DNA of 11,189 nt from Pelagophyceae sp. CCMP2097. Taxonomy: Eukaryota > Sar > Pelagophyceae. A program made the position numbers and the translations under genes. Under the pieces are notes generated by a model that made no database searches, was not told the DNA's origin, and saw nothing but the letters and a program-made list of their open reading frames with translations. Location: NCBI GenBank assembly GCA_026770575.1, contig MU657550.1, positions 31,832-43,020 on the forward strand. The letters are read 5' to 3'. Each line of letters opens with the position of its first letter. Position 1 is the stretch's first letter. Below, in pieces: positions 1 through 8,578 of the stretch.

Positions 1-31
1 TTCACTTGCTGACATTTTTCCGAATTTTTAT

Positions 32-120
32 ACGCAAAGCCGGGCTCGAACCGGCGACCTCGTGTAAAACCTTTTTTACACACGCTGTTAGTAGACTCAG
101 TAGACCTAATACCTTTGAGT
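32..120 (-). tRNA. tRNA-like sequence, probably degenerate or SINE-like
   Basis: On the minus strand there is a perfect T arm: stem GCCGG (55-51), loop TTCGAGC (50-44), stem CCGGC (43-39). It is preceded by AGGTC, a typical variable loop, and includes a consensus pol III B box (GGTTCGAGCCC). Upstream, CGTGT and ACACG can form an anticodon stem closing a 14-nt loop, and TTAG/CTAA can form a D stem. ACTCAAA (120-114) pairs with TTTGCGT (38-32) with one mismatch, as an acceptor stem would. However, the D loop and the acceptor-to-D spacing are too long for a normal tRNA, the anticodon loop is double length unless a 7-nt intron is assumed, and no T-run terminator follows. I therefore read it as a tRNA pseudogene or tRNA-derived repeat head, and assign no amino acid. 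Confidence 0.3.
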
Positions 121-502
121 ACACGCAACGAACTCACTCGCAAGCGAGGGAATGAAACGCCTCTCTGAAGGTGATGTCACAATGGTTCAGACGGGAACTA
201 AACCGTACCGAGTGCACTGGCACGACCACAGCGCGAGATGACACGTCGGACGATTTTTGTAAGGGGGTGAGACGGGGGGTTGAATTTTGGTACGGGAACC
301 AGTCTAAATTGGACTCCGTCCGACGACATGTTACCCACCCAGAAAGGCCGCGCTGAGGGTTGGCCTGCCGGCATTTTCGAAAGTTGCCCTTTTCAGCGAT
401 AAACATTTGGAAGGGGGTCAAACTGACATATTTATCTCAGCTTAGAAGGCAGGGTAGGGTGGATCTTAAGCAAGCAAGGCGCCTTTAGAGCAGCGGACCA
501 TG
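121..502. other. gene-free stretch
   Basis: I see no recognisable coding sequence here. Short open frames on both strands have no domain-like content. In particular, no sequence resembling the first half of a BTB domain is present, although that is what the truncated Kelch gene downstream would need. Confidence 0.5.
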
Positions 503-541
503 GAGGGTTAGGGTACGCGAGAGGGTTAGGGTACGCGAGAG
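503..541 (+). repeat. telomere-like 18-bp tandem repeat, two copies
   Basis: The unit gagggttagggtacgcga occurs at 503-520 and again, identical, at 521-538, followed by gag. Each unit contains GGGTTAGGG, that is, TTAGGG telomeric repeat sequence with one G-run either side. It lies about 80 bp before the point where homology of the truncated Kelch copy begins (about 621). It may be an interstitial telomeric remnant or a chance GT-rich minisatellite. Confidence 0.6.
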
Positions 542-620
542 TTCCGGAATTCGGACAGTGCCAGAAATCGATTTTCTGCCCCGGTGCAAATAACGCCCCC
601 CAGGAACTGTCTGGCAGGCC

Positions 621-1693
621 CCGGCGAGCGGTTCCGACTCATCCTCGACTTCCTGCGCGGCGATCCTCCCGACGGTGTTGCTATGCAGATGGCGATCTAT
701 GCGCTGCCCGAGGCCGCGCAGGACGCGCTGGTGCAGGAGCTGGACTACTTTGGCCTCGAGGTTTCCGTGTTCGGTTTGCGGCCGTGGACCGACGGCGCGA
801 CGTTCCGGCCAGGGCCGGAGATGGACGTCGGCCGTTCTTGGTGTGCAGCCGTGCTTGCTGGTAGGCGTGTGATGGTGTTAGGCGGTTTAACGGGTGGGTC
901 TGCTTTAGACTCGACGGAGCTGCTCGACACGCGGACGATGGCTTTTACGGCCGGCCCGGACATGCTCACGGCACGGTACGGCTGTGCAGCCGTCCAGATC
1001 GACGGAAATCGGGTGCTGGTGGTGGGTGGCACGGACGACGATGGTGAATATTTGAACACGACGGAGATTCTCCACCTCTCGATGCTCACGTTCACGCCGG
1101 GGCCGAACATGCAGTCGGCACGAAATGATTGCGCCGCCGTCGCGCTCGACGCCCGGAGGATCCTCGTCGTCGGCGGTTTTGATGGCGAGTCTCGAGTGTC
1201 AACTACCGAGATTTTTAGCTTCGACACTATGGCCTTCACGCCGGGGCCCGACACGATCGCTCCACGCATCGGCTGCGCGGTCATCGCGCTCGACGAGCAC
1301 CGCATCATGGTGGCCGGTGGTGAAACGGATTCAGAACGGTTAATTTCGACTGAGGTCCTTGACATCCGGACCATGTCGTTCGCGCCCGGTCCGGCGATGG
1401 GCTCGGCACGCTGTTTCTGCGCGGCCGTGTCCGTCGATGCGGAACACGTCCTCATCATCGGCGGGGAGGACTCGTCATTCAAGACATTGGCCACGACCGA
1501 GCTCTTCGACGTGGCGACAATGGCTTTCGAGCCCGGGCCGGCCATGCTGACTGCGCGCGGTGGCTTCACAGCCGTTCACCTCGACGCTGCGGAGGAAGAA
1601 CCGCAAGTCCTCGTGCTAGGCGGATTGTCGACGACGGAGGTGCTCGCCGTCGACGCTCTTACAGGTGCACGAGCGACGCGCCACCGGCGATGA
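621..1693 (+). pseudogene. 5'-truncated BTB-Kelch gene (unit A)
   Basis: The frame matches the downstream BTB-Kelch gene from the motif GERFRLILDFLRG onward, so it holds the second half of a KCTD-type BTB domain and then six Kelch blades, each built on (S)TE-(I/V/L)-L, TM-x-F, GP-x-M, R-x-x-C-A-A-V and V-x-GG. The first half of BTB and the upstream coiled coil are missing. The frame is open upstream only to a TAG at 527-529 and has no ATG there. The first in-frame ATG is at 683, which would give a 336-aa product lacking a complete BTB fold. An upstream exon outside the window is possible (AG at 616-617 could be an acceptor). There is no internal stop or frameshift, so a Kelch-only protein may still be made. 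The C terminus runs 11 residues past the stop position of unit B. If expressed, it could bind targets without oligomerising or recruiting Cullin-3. Confidence 0.7.
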
Positions 1694-1970
1694 TGTGCAC
1701 AAGATTTATGTGGTGCCAGCAAGCCGGTGCCATGCGCAGCGAACCACATCGAGCAACCCGCAAAAAAGCCCCCGTCGCCGACGATGCTGCCACGACGCTG
1801 AAGATGCCGCCGCCACGATGCATTACACTCCCTCCCGTACGCTCCTCATAAGTCGCCATCGGCGGCTCCGAACTACACATCGCTCATAAACGCATTCTTC
1901 ACGAGCGCGGCCGCCCCTTGGGCGCAGTGTGGCGCCCGTCGCCCGCGCCGCGCTATAGGGACGCTTCATC
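1694..1970 (+). repeat. 3' flank of unit A, duplicated after unit B
   Basis: The sequence after the unit A stop matches the sequence after unit B. Clear shared blocks include catgcgcagcgaaccacatc (1731-1750 and 3762-3781) and cattacactccctcccgtac (1821-1840 and 3836-3855). The offset falls from 2031 to 2015 bp because of small indels. This shows the duplication took 3' non-coding sequence along with the coding region. I see no gene in this stretch. Confidence 0.75.
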
Positions 1971-2201
1971 CTAAGTGCAAGGTCGAATTAATGCGAGGCC
2001 ATTCTCGACAGATACGGTTCGGGCATGCAACGTCCCGGGGCCCGCCCTCTCCACGACGCGGGCGAGAGGTCTTCCCAAAGGACGTGAGAAGCTCCGAGCC
2101 CTCGGGAGGGGACTCTGGGCCGACGTTTGCAAAAGTCTCAAAACGGTGCCTGGATTTGATCCAACCGGCGACCCGCGCGCGCTGCAAGCAGAGGCACGAC
2201 G
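1971..2201 (+). promoter_or_regulatory. 5' flank of unit B, conserved before unit C
   Basis: Two blocks here recur before the unit C start. One covers about 1975-2070 versus 3989-4092 and includes gtcccggggcccgccctctc. The other is gacgtttgcaaaagtctcaa at about 2121 versus about 4239. The final ctgcaagcagaggcacgacg directly precedes ATG 2202 and is almost identical before ATG 4349. These blocks are the candidate promoter and 5' UTR of the array. No core promoter element is certain. Confidence 0.55.
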
Positions 2202-3691
2202 ATGGCGCACCCCTCGAACGCGGTGACCGCCGCGCTCGAGGCCGTCCGTCAAACGACCGCGGCGCAGGCCGCCACGATCGACGCGCTCGAGCACGCTTTC
2301 GATGCTGAGATGGTAAAAAACACCGGCATGCATGAGACATCGAAGCGCCTTCCGATGAAACCCCCTAGGCACAGCTCGCGAGCGACCGCCGAACCCTCGA
2401 GGACGAACGCGCGGCCTTTGTAATGGACACGGAGGAAAAAGTCGCGCGCGAAGAAGTGGAAAAGACACGCATTAAGGCAGCGGCGCCGCCGCCCGACGAG
2501 GTGGTCAAGCTCAACGTGGGCGGGGCGCGCTTCGAGACATCAAGGGCCGTGCTGACAAAGGTCGAGGACTCGATGCTCGGGCGCATGTTTGGCCGCTGCG
2601 ACGCGATGCTGCAGGCGGACCCTCTAGATGGGTCCATCTTCATCGACCGCGACGGCGAGCGGTTCCGACTCATCCTCGACTTCCTGCGCGGCGACCCTCC
2701 CGACGGCCCGCGCATGCAGAGGACGATCCGAGCATTACCCGAGGCGGCGCAGCAAGCGCTGGTGCAGGAGCTGGACTACTTTGGCCTCGAGGTCGTGTTC
2801 GGTTTGCGGCCGTGGACCGACGGCGCGACGTTCCGGCCAGGGCCGACACTGGGTGCTAGCCGTGCTTATTGCGCTGCCGTGGCTGCTGGAGGGCTTGTCG
2901 TCGTGTTTGGTGGTTTTACGGGCGAGTCAGCTTTAGACTCGACGGAGCTGCTCGACACGCAGACGATGGCCTTTACGGCCGGCCCGGACATGCTCACGGC
3001 ACGGTTTGGCTGTGCAGCCGTCCAGATCGACGGACGACGGGTGCTGGTGGTGGGTGGAGCGGACAACGATGAGGAACCTTTAAACTCGACGGAGATCCTA
3101 AACCTCTCGACGCTCACGTTCACGCCGGGACCGAACATGCAGTCTGCACGACTCTGGGGTGCTGCTGTCGCACTCGACGCTCGCAGGATCCTTGTCGTCG
3201 GCGGCTACGATGGCATGTCTTGCTTGTCGACTACCGAGATTTTCAGCCTGGACACGATGGCCTTCACGCCGGGGCCCACCATGGCCGCTCCACGCGAAGT
3301 ATGCGCGGCTGTCGCGCTCGACGAGCACCGCATCATAGTCGCCGGTGGCCGTTCAGTTTTAGACAATTTGATCACGACGGACGTCCTCGACATCCGGACC
3401 ATGGCGTTCGCGCCCGGTCCATCGATGGGCTCGGCACGCCAATTCTGCGCGGCTGTGCAAGTCGATGCTGAACACGTCCTTATCATCGGCGGGGATGTTT
3501 CGTCATTCACGGCGTTGGCCACGACGGAGCTCCTCGACGTGGCGACAATGGCTTTCGAGCCCGGGCCGACCATGCAGAGTTTGCGCAGCAACATCGCAGC
3601 CGTTCACCTCGACGCTGCGGAGGAAGAACCGCGATTCCTCGTGCTCGGGGGCGTACAGTCGACGACGGAGGTGCTCGCTGTCGATGCTTAA
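2202..3691 (+). CDS. coiled-coil/BTB (KCTD-type)/Kelch protein (unit B), two exons
   Basis: Exon 1 is 2202-2312 and exon 2 is 2369-3691, giving 477 aa. Residues 8-72 form a coiled coil with I26, F33, L40, L47 and F54 in one heptad register that crosses the splice junction. Residues 82-178 are a BTB_2/K_tetra domain (VVKLNVGGARFETSR ... FIDRDGERFRLILDFLRG ... LDYFGLE). Residues 179-477 hold six Kelch blades, each with GP-x-M, R-x-x-C/G-A-A-V and V-x-GG. BTB-Kelch proteins of known function are typically Cullin-3 substrate adaptors; that role is inferred here. I chose ATG 2202 because the minus-strand relic keeps the same exon 1 and the 5' flank is shared with unit C. ATG 2423 gives a shorter 422-aa frame that begins inside the coiled coil and is the likely naive annotation. 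Domain identity is near certain; the exon 1 model is likely. Confidence 0.85.
2313..2368 (+). other. intron of unit B (56 nt)
   Basis: It begins GTAAAA and ends CCCCCTAG. Splicing joins codon ATG 2310-2312 to codon GCA 2369-2371 in phase 0. Without splicing, exon 1 and the BTB-Kelch frame are in different frames, and the downstream frame is closed by this TAG at 2366-2368. The heptad pattern of the coiled coil continues across the junction. Confidence 0.7.
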
Positions 3692-3984
3692 AGGGACGCG
3701 CGAGCAACGCGCCAGCGGCGATGACATGCACGAGATCGATGCGGCGCTCGCGTTCCAGTGCCATGCGCAGCGAACCACATCGAGAAGGCCGCAAAGAGGC
3801 CCTACGTAGCCGATGATGCGGCCACCGCCACGACGCATTACACTCCCTCCCGTACGCTCCTCCTCGATCCCCACCTGCGGCTTCGAATGGAGCCGCTCGT
3901 ATACAATTGTAGTCAACCTTCACGAGCGCGGATAACCCATGCGGCTCCGGAGCACCTGTTGCGGGTCCGCGTTGATGGGACGTG
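3692..3984 (+). repeat. 3' flank of unit B
   Basis: This is the counterpart of 1694-1970, with the same ordered blocks. The first bases after the TAA (3689-3691) align with codons of unit A that are still translated there, so the stop position differs between the copies. No gene is seen. Confidence 0.7.
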
Positions 3985-4385
3985 CCAAGTGCAAGGTTGA
4001 CTTTAGTGCGAGGTCAATATGGCGGCCGCTCTCGACGGATCCGGTTCGGGCATGCGACGTCCCGGGGGCCGCCCTCTCCACGACGCGGGCGAGGCGTCTC
4101 CCCAATGGAGCTTGCGCCTAAAGGCCATGTTTTGATTTTGTCACGTGTTGAAGGGCAGTGATGCGCCTGCGAGGCTCTAGCCGCTACGGGGCTCCCGCCG
4201 CCGAGGCTGTATGACGAGAACCTAGCTCCGACCGTGGGGACGTTTGCAAAGGTCTCAAAACGGTGCCTGCAGCTGCATTTGATTCAACCGTTTGTGTGAG
4301 CGCGCGCGATCGCGCGACGACCCGCGCGCTGCAAGCAGAGGTACGACGATGGCGAACTCCCGAATACTGTGGCCGCCGCGCATAT
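3985..4385 (+). pseudogene. unit C: 5' flank and first codons of a third BTB-Kelch copy
   Basis: The 5' flank blocks of unit B recur here in order, with an extra stretch of roughly 130 bp between them (about 4100-4235). ATG 4349 is preceded by ctgcaagcagaggtacgacg, one base different from the sequence before ATG 2202. After ATGGCG the match to exon 1 continues, with small indels, through gccgccgcgc at about 4371-4380 and then stops. The frame from 4349 ends after 30 codons at TAA 4439-4441 and has no coiled-coil or BTB sequence. This is the truncated 3' end of the tandem array. Confidence 0.7.
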
Positions 4386-4942
4386 CACATGGAGTTTGCG
4401 CGCTGTCGAGCGTAGCGCGCGGTGACTCGCCTCTTCCGTAAAGTCGCCGGCTGCTACGTCCCCTTGTCTGTGAGGCGACCCGCGCGGAGCAGCCACCGCC
4501 GGTAGACGCGCGCTCGTATACCGTCGAGGCGCCGCTCGCCCTCGAGTCGCACCCTTTGAGCGTAAGATACGTTGGAGCGGTTTGAGCGCAAGAGTCGTGC
4601 GAGCGGAGACCGGCTCAGAACAAGCTCGACGAAAATGACCCCGCAAAGCTCTGCCAGTGCCCGAAATCCCGCCAGTCGAATATAAGCGCCTTGGAGCAAG
4701 CATGCCGACGTTTGCAGCGCTCGCCGCTGTCGCAGCACGGCGGTCGCGGGTGGATGTTGCGCCTTCTCGTGGCCGAGGTGCTTGAGTTCGAATTTAGTAG
4801 TACGGGGGGGTAGTTCGGATTTAGGAGTACTGGGGGAAGTATATTCACGTGGACGACGCGTGTACAGGACGAGCGGGGGTATCCGTGTCAGACGCGAAGT
4901 TAATCGAGGTTACTCGTTAAAGTATCTTGGCAAGACAAGGTG
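4386..4942. other. gene-free convergent intergenic region
   Basis: The stretch lies between the broken unit C and the stop codon of the large minus-strand gene. Open frames on both strands are low-complexity, Arg/Ala-rich and match no family I know. The only structure I see is the imperfect 27-bp repeat at 4786-4839. Confidence 0.5.
4786..4839 (+). repeat. imperfect 27-bp direct repeat, two copies
   Basis: Unit 1 (4786-4812) starts gttcgaatttagtagtacgg and unit 2 (4813-4839) starts gttcggatttaggagtactg. Each ends in a G-run. They are adjacent and look like a local slippage duplication. Confidence 0.6.
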
Positions 4943-7900
4943 TCATCTCGGCGTGCACGGTTCAAAGAGTCTCGCGTCCGCGGCGGCTCCATTTGGGCAG
5001 CAAGTCGGGCAAGGCGCCTCTGCGACGTGCGTCCTCTCCGTTTCGCCGCCGACGGCGACCAGACCAACGGCGGGCCGCGTCGGCGCCGCTGATCCGGGCG
5101 GGCAAAAAAAAACCTCGCCGCACTCCAACGCTCGGCCGTGCGTCGACGATGCGGGGCAGTAGTAGCCGGCGTAGCACAGCGCGGGGGCGCAGATTGTCGA
5201 CGGGGCGCCGTTTGGGACGCCGTCGGTGGCGCACGCTGTTGAACACGCGTCTGTCGTTAACCCAGTGACGTTGCCGTAGCGCCTAGGCATCGAGTCAGCC
5301 CAGCCCCGCGCGTTTTCGGGTCTCGCACCCGGCGGGGCACGCCTGCGGGAGCAAAGTGCCGGGTGGGCAAAAGTGGCCGCGCGGACATGTATCACTGCAT
5401 TTCGCAGTCTCGAGGAGCGAATCGCCTCCGAAACGGCCCGCGGGGCACGGCGCGGGCGATGCGGACCGCGCCAAGCAAAAGGCGCCCGCGGGGCATGCGG
5501 CGCACGCGGCGGCACCCTCGAGCAGGAACGATACGTCGAGGTCCGCGCTAAAGCCCACGCTATACCTGCCCGCGGGGCAGTCGGATTTGCGGCCGCGGGT
5601 GCACTGGGAGCCCGGCTCGCACGCCGTCTGCGAATCTCGCGTTTTTTCGCCGTCTCCGCCAGAGGCGTAGTACCCCGGCTCGGCGGCCATTGGGGCGCCC
5701 ACGCCGCTTGGGCAGTACGCTCCGACGACGAAGCCGTCGCCGGCGTCGGCGACCAAGCCGCACTCGCGCATCGTCGCTTTTGTGGAGTTGGCCGGGCAGA
5801 AGTGTCCCGGGGCGCATGCGCCGGAACAACTCGAGTCGGCGAGGCCTGGCGTGGAGCCGAATCGACCCGCGGGGCACTGTTCAGCGTCAGCGCTTGTTGA
5901 GCCCGCGGGGCAGTAGTTTCCCGTGCGGCAGGCCCCGGAGCAGGCTGCCGTGGAAAGGCCACGTTGGGCGCCGAAGCGGCCCGCGGGGCACAACGCCGAT
6001 GCGTCTCCGTTTCCCTGGCAGTACGTGCCAGGATCGCAGAGTCGCGGTTCGACGCTTCCTTCGGCGCACTCCACCCCGGCGCCGGCGCACTCGGCCGTGC
6101 AGCCTTTGGACTGGAGGCCCGTTTGGTTACCGTAAACACCCGCGGGGCACGGAGTCGCGACGCCATCTAAACAATAAGACCCTCGAGGGCACTCCACCTC
6201 CCCAACGGCCCCGCCGCCCACAACGCCCGCGTCGAACAAGGCGTAAAAGCCCGCGGAAACGCTCCTTGGTAAGCCTGATGTCGCCGGGCAAAAAGCTCCG
6301 CGAGGAGGGCATGATAAAGCCGTCGCGGAGACGGATCCGGCGGGGCAGTAAAAGCCCGCGGCGCAGTCTTCGCAGGCCTCGCTGGTCGTGAACGCCGCGC
6401 TGAACTTTCCCGCCTCGCATAAAACGCAGGCGAAGTCGTCGGCAGACTTCCGTTTCAGAAAAGTCCCCGGTGGGCACTGCGGCAATGCAGCGCAGACGCC
6501 CAAACCGCCGCACCACGACGACGAACAAGTGCGGTCCGCTTGTTCCCCGGCGCAGCGGAAGCCGGTCTCGGGTGAGTCGCAGGACCCACATCGAGCGCCC
6601 GGTGGCCGGCCCCCTTGGAAGCCCGTCGCGAAAGCAAAGTACCCGCCTCTTTGCGTCCCGCCGAGAGCAGTCGAGCTGAACGTTTCGTCGGGCTCGCCGT
6701 CGACGATGCGGACTCGGTGCGCGAAGAGGACGTCGTAATTGCCGTCTTCTTTTGGGTCGGCGCCTGATCGCGCCGCTCGGAGTTCGAAGTAGCGCGGGCA
6801 GTTGGACACCTGCCTTTTGTTAGCCTCGCCGTTTCCCGGCGCGAGGCCGCAGCCGATGGAGATGGCCGTCGGCCGCAGCGTTTCCGCCGGGCCGACGTCG
6901 AGGGTCAGAGACTGCGCCGTAGAAAGTTTGCCCCGCCATCCTCCGACGTTGTCAGACTTCCAAAACGATCCTGCGTCGCCGTCAAAGGCCTTGACGCAGT
7001 CGGCGTCGTTTGTAGACGCCCAGCACTGCAGCCGGGCCGTCTCCGGTAAACGTTGACTAGAAATCGGTGCAGTCGACGTCGCGTCCGCGTCAAGCGCCTT
7101 CCTTTCGCGAATACCGTGACGTGACCGCCGCGACCCGAAGACGATGCCGCCGTGTACGACTACATCGTTGATCTGGACGACGCCGCCGGGGTGCTGGCGT
7201 AAAGTCTCGTTGACGAAGAGCCGCAAATAGCGATACCCCGCCTCTTTTCGATCATGGCGTTGCCACCTCTCGCCGTGGCTCCATTCAATAAAGTCCTTGT
7301 CGCCGTAATCCGGCACCGCTTCCGCCGAGGTGCCCCGCCGCCGGAAGAGCGACCCTGTCGACGGTGACGCGCCGAGTCGAAAGTCGGCGTTTTGGAGCGT
7401 AAACCTGTCTGAATGCACCGCTCTCACCGACCCCCACGACCTTGGGGTCGGGCTTTCGGCGGCGAAGAGTATATCGCCGTTTGAGGCGATCTCGATTAGG
7501 CCTTTGCCGTTGGTCCATAACCCTGCAAAGTCGTTCAAGTCTGCGGCAGTCCGCTTCATGATAACCTCAAAGGCTAAAGTGCGGTTTAGCAGCAACGTCG
7601 GCGAGTCAAACGTCGGCGAAAAAACGCGCTGGTCCGAGCGGACGCTCAATAGGTTTTCGGCCAGCATGTTAACAAGGCTTGGACCGTCTAAATAGACCTT
7701 GGAAACGACCGTCTCATAACCTTTTTTCGAGACGCGTATTTCGAAATGCTGCGGCGGGCCGTACGCGCCCGGGTCCACCGTGTGGACGACGAACGCGCCT
7801 TTGGAGTCCGCCAAGACGGCACAGCGGCAAGCGCCTTTGGAAGAGTACTGCAGCTTCTCAGCCAAAGCCTCACCCCAGGCTTCAGCAAGTGGCGTCCGCA

Positions 7901-8570
7901 GCGCCGTTTCGGAAAAGCGGCCGTACGGGTCGGCGTGCCAGATTTCGACGAGCGCGCCGGCGACTGCGCCGCCGTCTGACGTAACCGTCGCAGAAAGGCG
8001 GAGGTTGCCGACTCCATAACTCAAATCGTCGAGCGGGTTGACTAACTCGACGCGCGGGCTGCCGGAGAGCGAGCAGGCCTCGGCCTTGAACACATTCAAA
8101 GGCTTGCCCGCGCCGACGACGTCGGCGACGGGGACGTAAAACGGCGACGGGATGTCATTTGCCCAGGGCCTTGTTGCGACGTCGCAGACGGCATCGCCGC
8201 AGGGCCCGCCGTCGAGCGCATATCCGCCGACGCAGACGGGATGCACCGCAATCGCGCCGGGCGGCGCTGCCTCGCGGCCGGTGGCGTCGCACGGCGCGCG
8301 TTTGACCCAGGCAGCGTGCGTTTCGAGCCATCCCGACTGCGTCAGCTGCGTCCGCAGCAGCGGCGCGTCCGCCGGTAGGTTTGCCAAGTCGAAGCCGATT
8401 GCGAGGGCGAGGTCGGCTAGCTGCCGAGCCACCGACGCGTCAGCCACCGACGCGTCAGCCACCGCCGCACCGGCCGCCACCGCCGCGTCCGCCGCCACGT
8501 CCGACGCCGCCGACCAGCTCAAAAGTGACAGCACGGCGACGGCGCGGAGCGCGAGGCTGCGAGGGCCCAT
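4943..8570 (-). CDS. secreted protein: intradiol-dioxygenase-like, F5/8C-like and GCC2/GCC3 Cys-rich array, two exons
   Basis: Exon 1 is 8570-5329 and exon 2 is 5282-4943, giving 1193 aa. Residues 1-23 are a signal peptide; 24-48 are Ala-rich with a duplicated VADAS. Residues about 140-300 resemble the intradiol ring-cleavage dioxygenase fold: an SPFYVP start, GALVEIWHADPYGRFSE at about 205-221, and DPGAYGPPQHFEIRV at 266-280. The expected Tyr-Tyr-His-His iron ligands read F219, Y270, H275, E277, so activity is doubtful. Residues 345-440 are a beta-rich region I do not recognise. Residues 445-640 are F5/8C (discoidin)-like, with RYLRLFV and FDGDAGSFWKSD. From about 692 to the end is a GCC2/GCC3 (ephrin-receptor-like) array with repeated CPAGRFG, GL and C-x-x-G-x-x-CPAGS. 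No C-terminal membrane segment is seen, so it is probably extracellular or in the cell covering. The ATG has G at -3 and +4. Substrate and partners are unknown. Confidence 0.85.
5283..5328 (-). other. intron near the 3' end of the large secreted-protein gene (46 nt)
   Basis: On the minus strand it begins GTGCGAG and ends GATGCCTAG, with a CTGAC branch-site-like motif shortly before the acceptor. Reading through gives a stop at 5297-5295 after an uncharacteristic CETRKRAGLG tail. Splicing in phase 2 restores CPAGRYGNVTGL, exactly the repeat consensus seen elsewhere in the array, and adds 112 further residues with regularly spaced cysteines. Confidence 0.85.
8429..8458 (-). repeat. 15-bp tandem repeat in coding sequence
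   Basis: ccaccgacgcgtcag occurs twice in perfect tandem (8429-8443, 8444-8458). On the minus strand it encodes the repeated VADAS just after the signal peptide. Because 15 is a multiple of three, copy-number change would keep the frame. Decayed versions continue on the right. Confidence 0.85.
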
Positions 8571-8578
8571 CCCCGGGG

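Noticed and set aside
584..620. Start of unit A at GTG 584
   Set aside because: A eukaryotic nuclear gene would not normally start at GTG. Homology to the family begins only at about 621 and the first in-frame ATG is at 683.
745..1569. Long open frame (274 codons) antisense to the unit A Kelch blades, with a similar one at 3205-3594 opposite unit B
   Set aside because: It mirrors the Kelch repeats in a GC-rich codon context, has no domain of its own, and its apparent repeat pattern is the complement of the blade repeat.
1971..2308. Open frames on both strands upstream of the unit B start
   Set aside because: They lie in the duplicated 5' flank, are not conserved as frames in unit C, and show no domain content.
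5329..6166. A 407-codon minus-strand frame ending at 4943 as a separate gene
   Set aside because: Its upstream two-thirds overlaps the secreted-protein exon in another frame and is low-complexity Arg/Ala/Pro. Only the part from 5282 down to 4943 is real, as exon 2 of the large gene.
8429..8500. CRISPR-like short repeats
   Set aside because: The units are directly adjacent with no spacers and encode the Ala-rich VADAS repeat of the secreted protein. The other repeats in the window have only two copies each.
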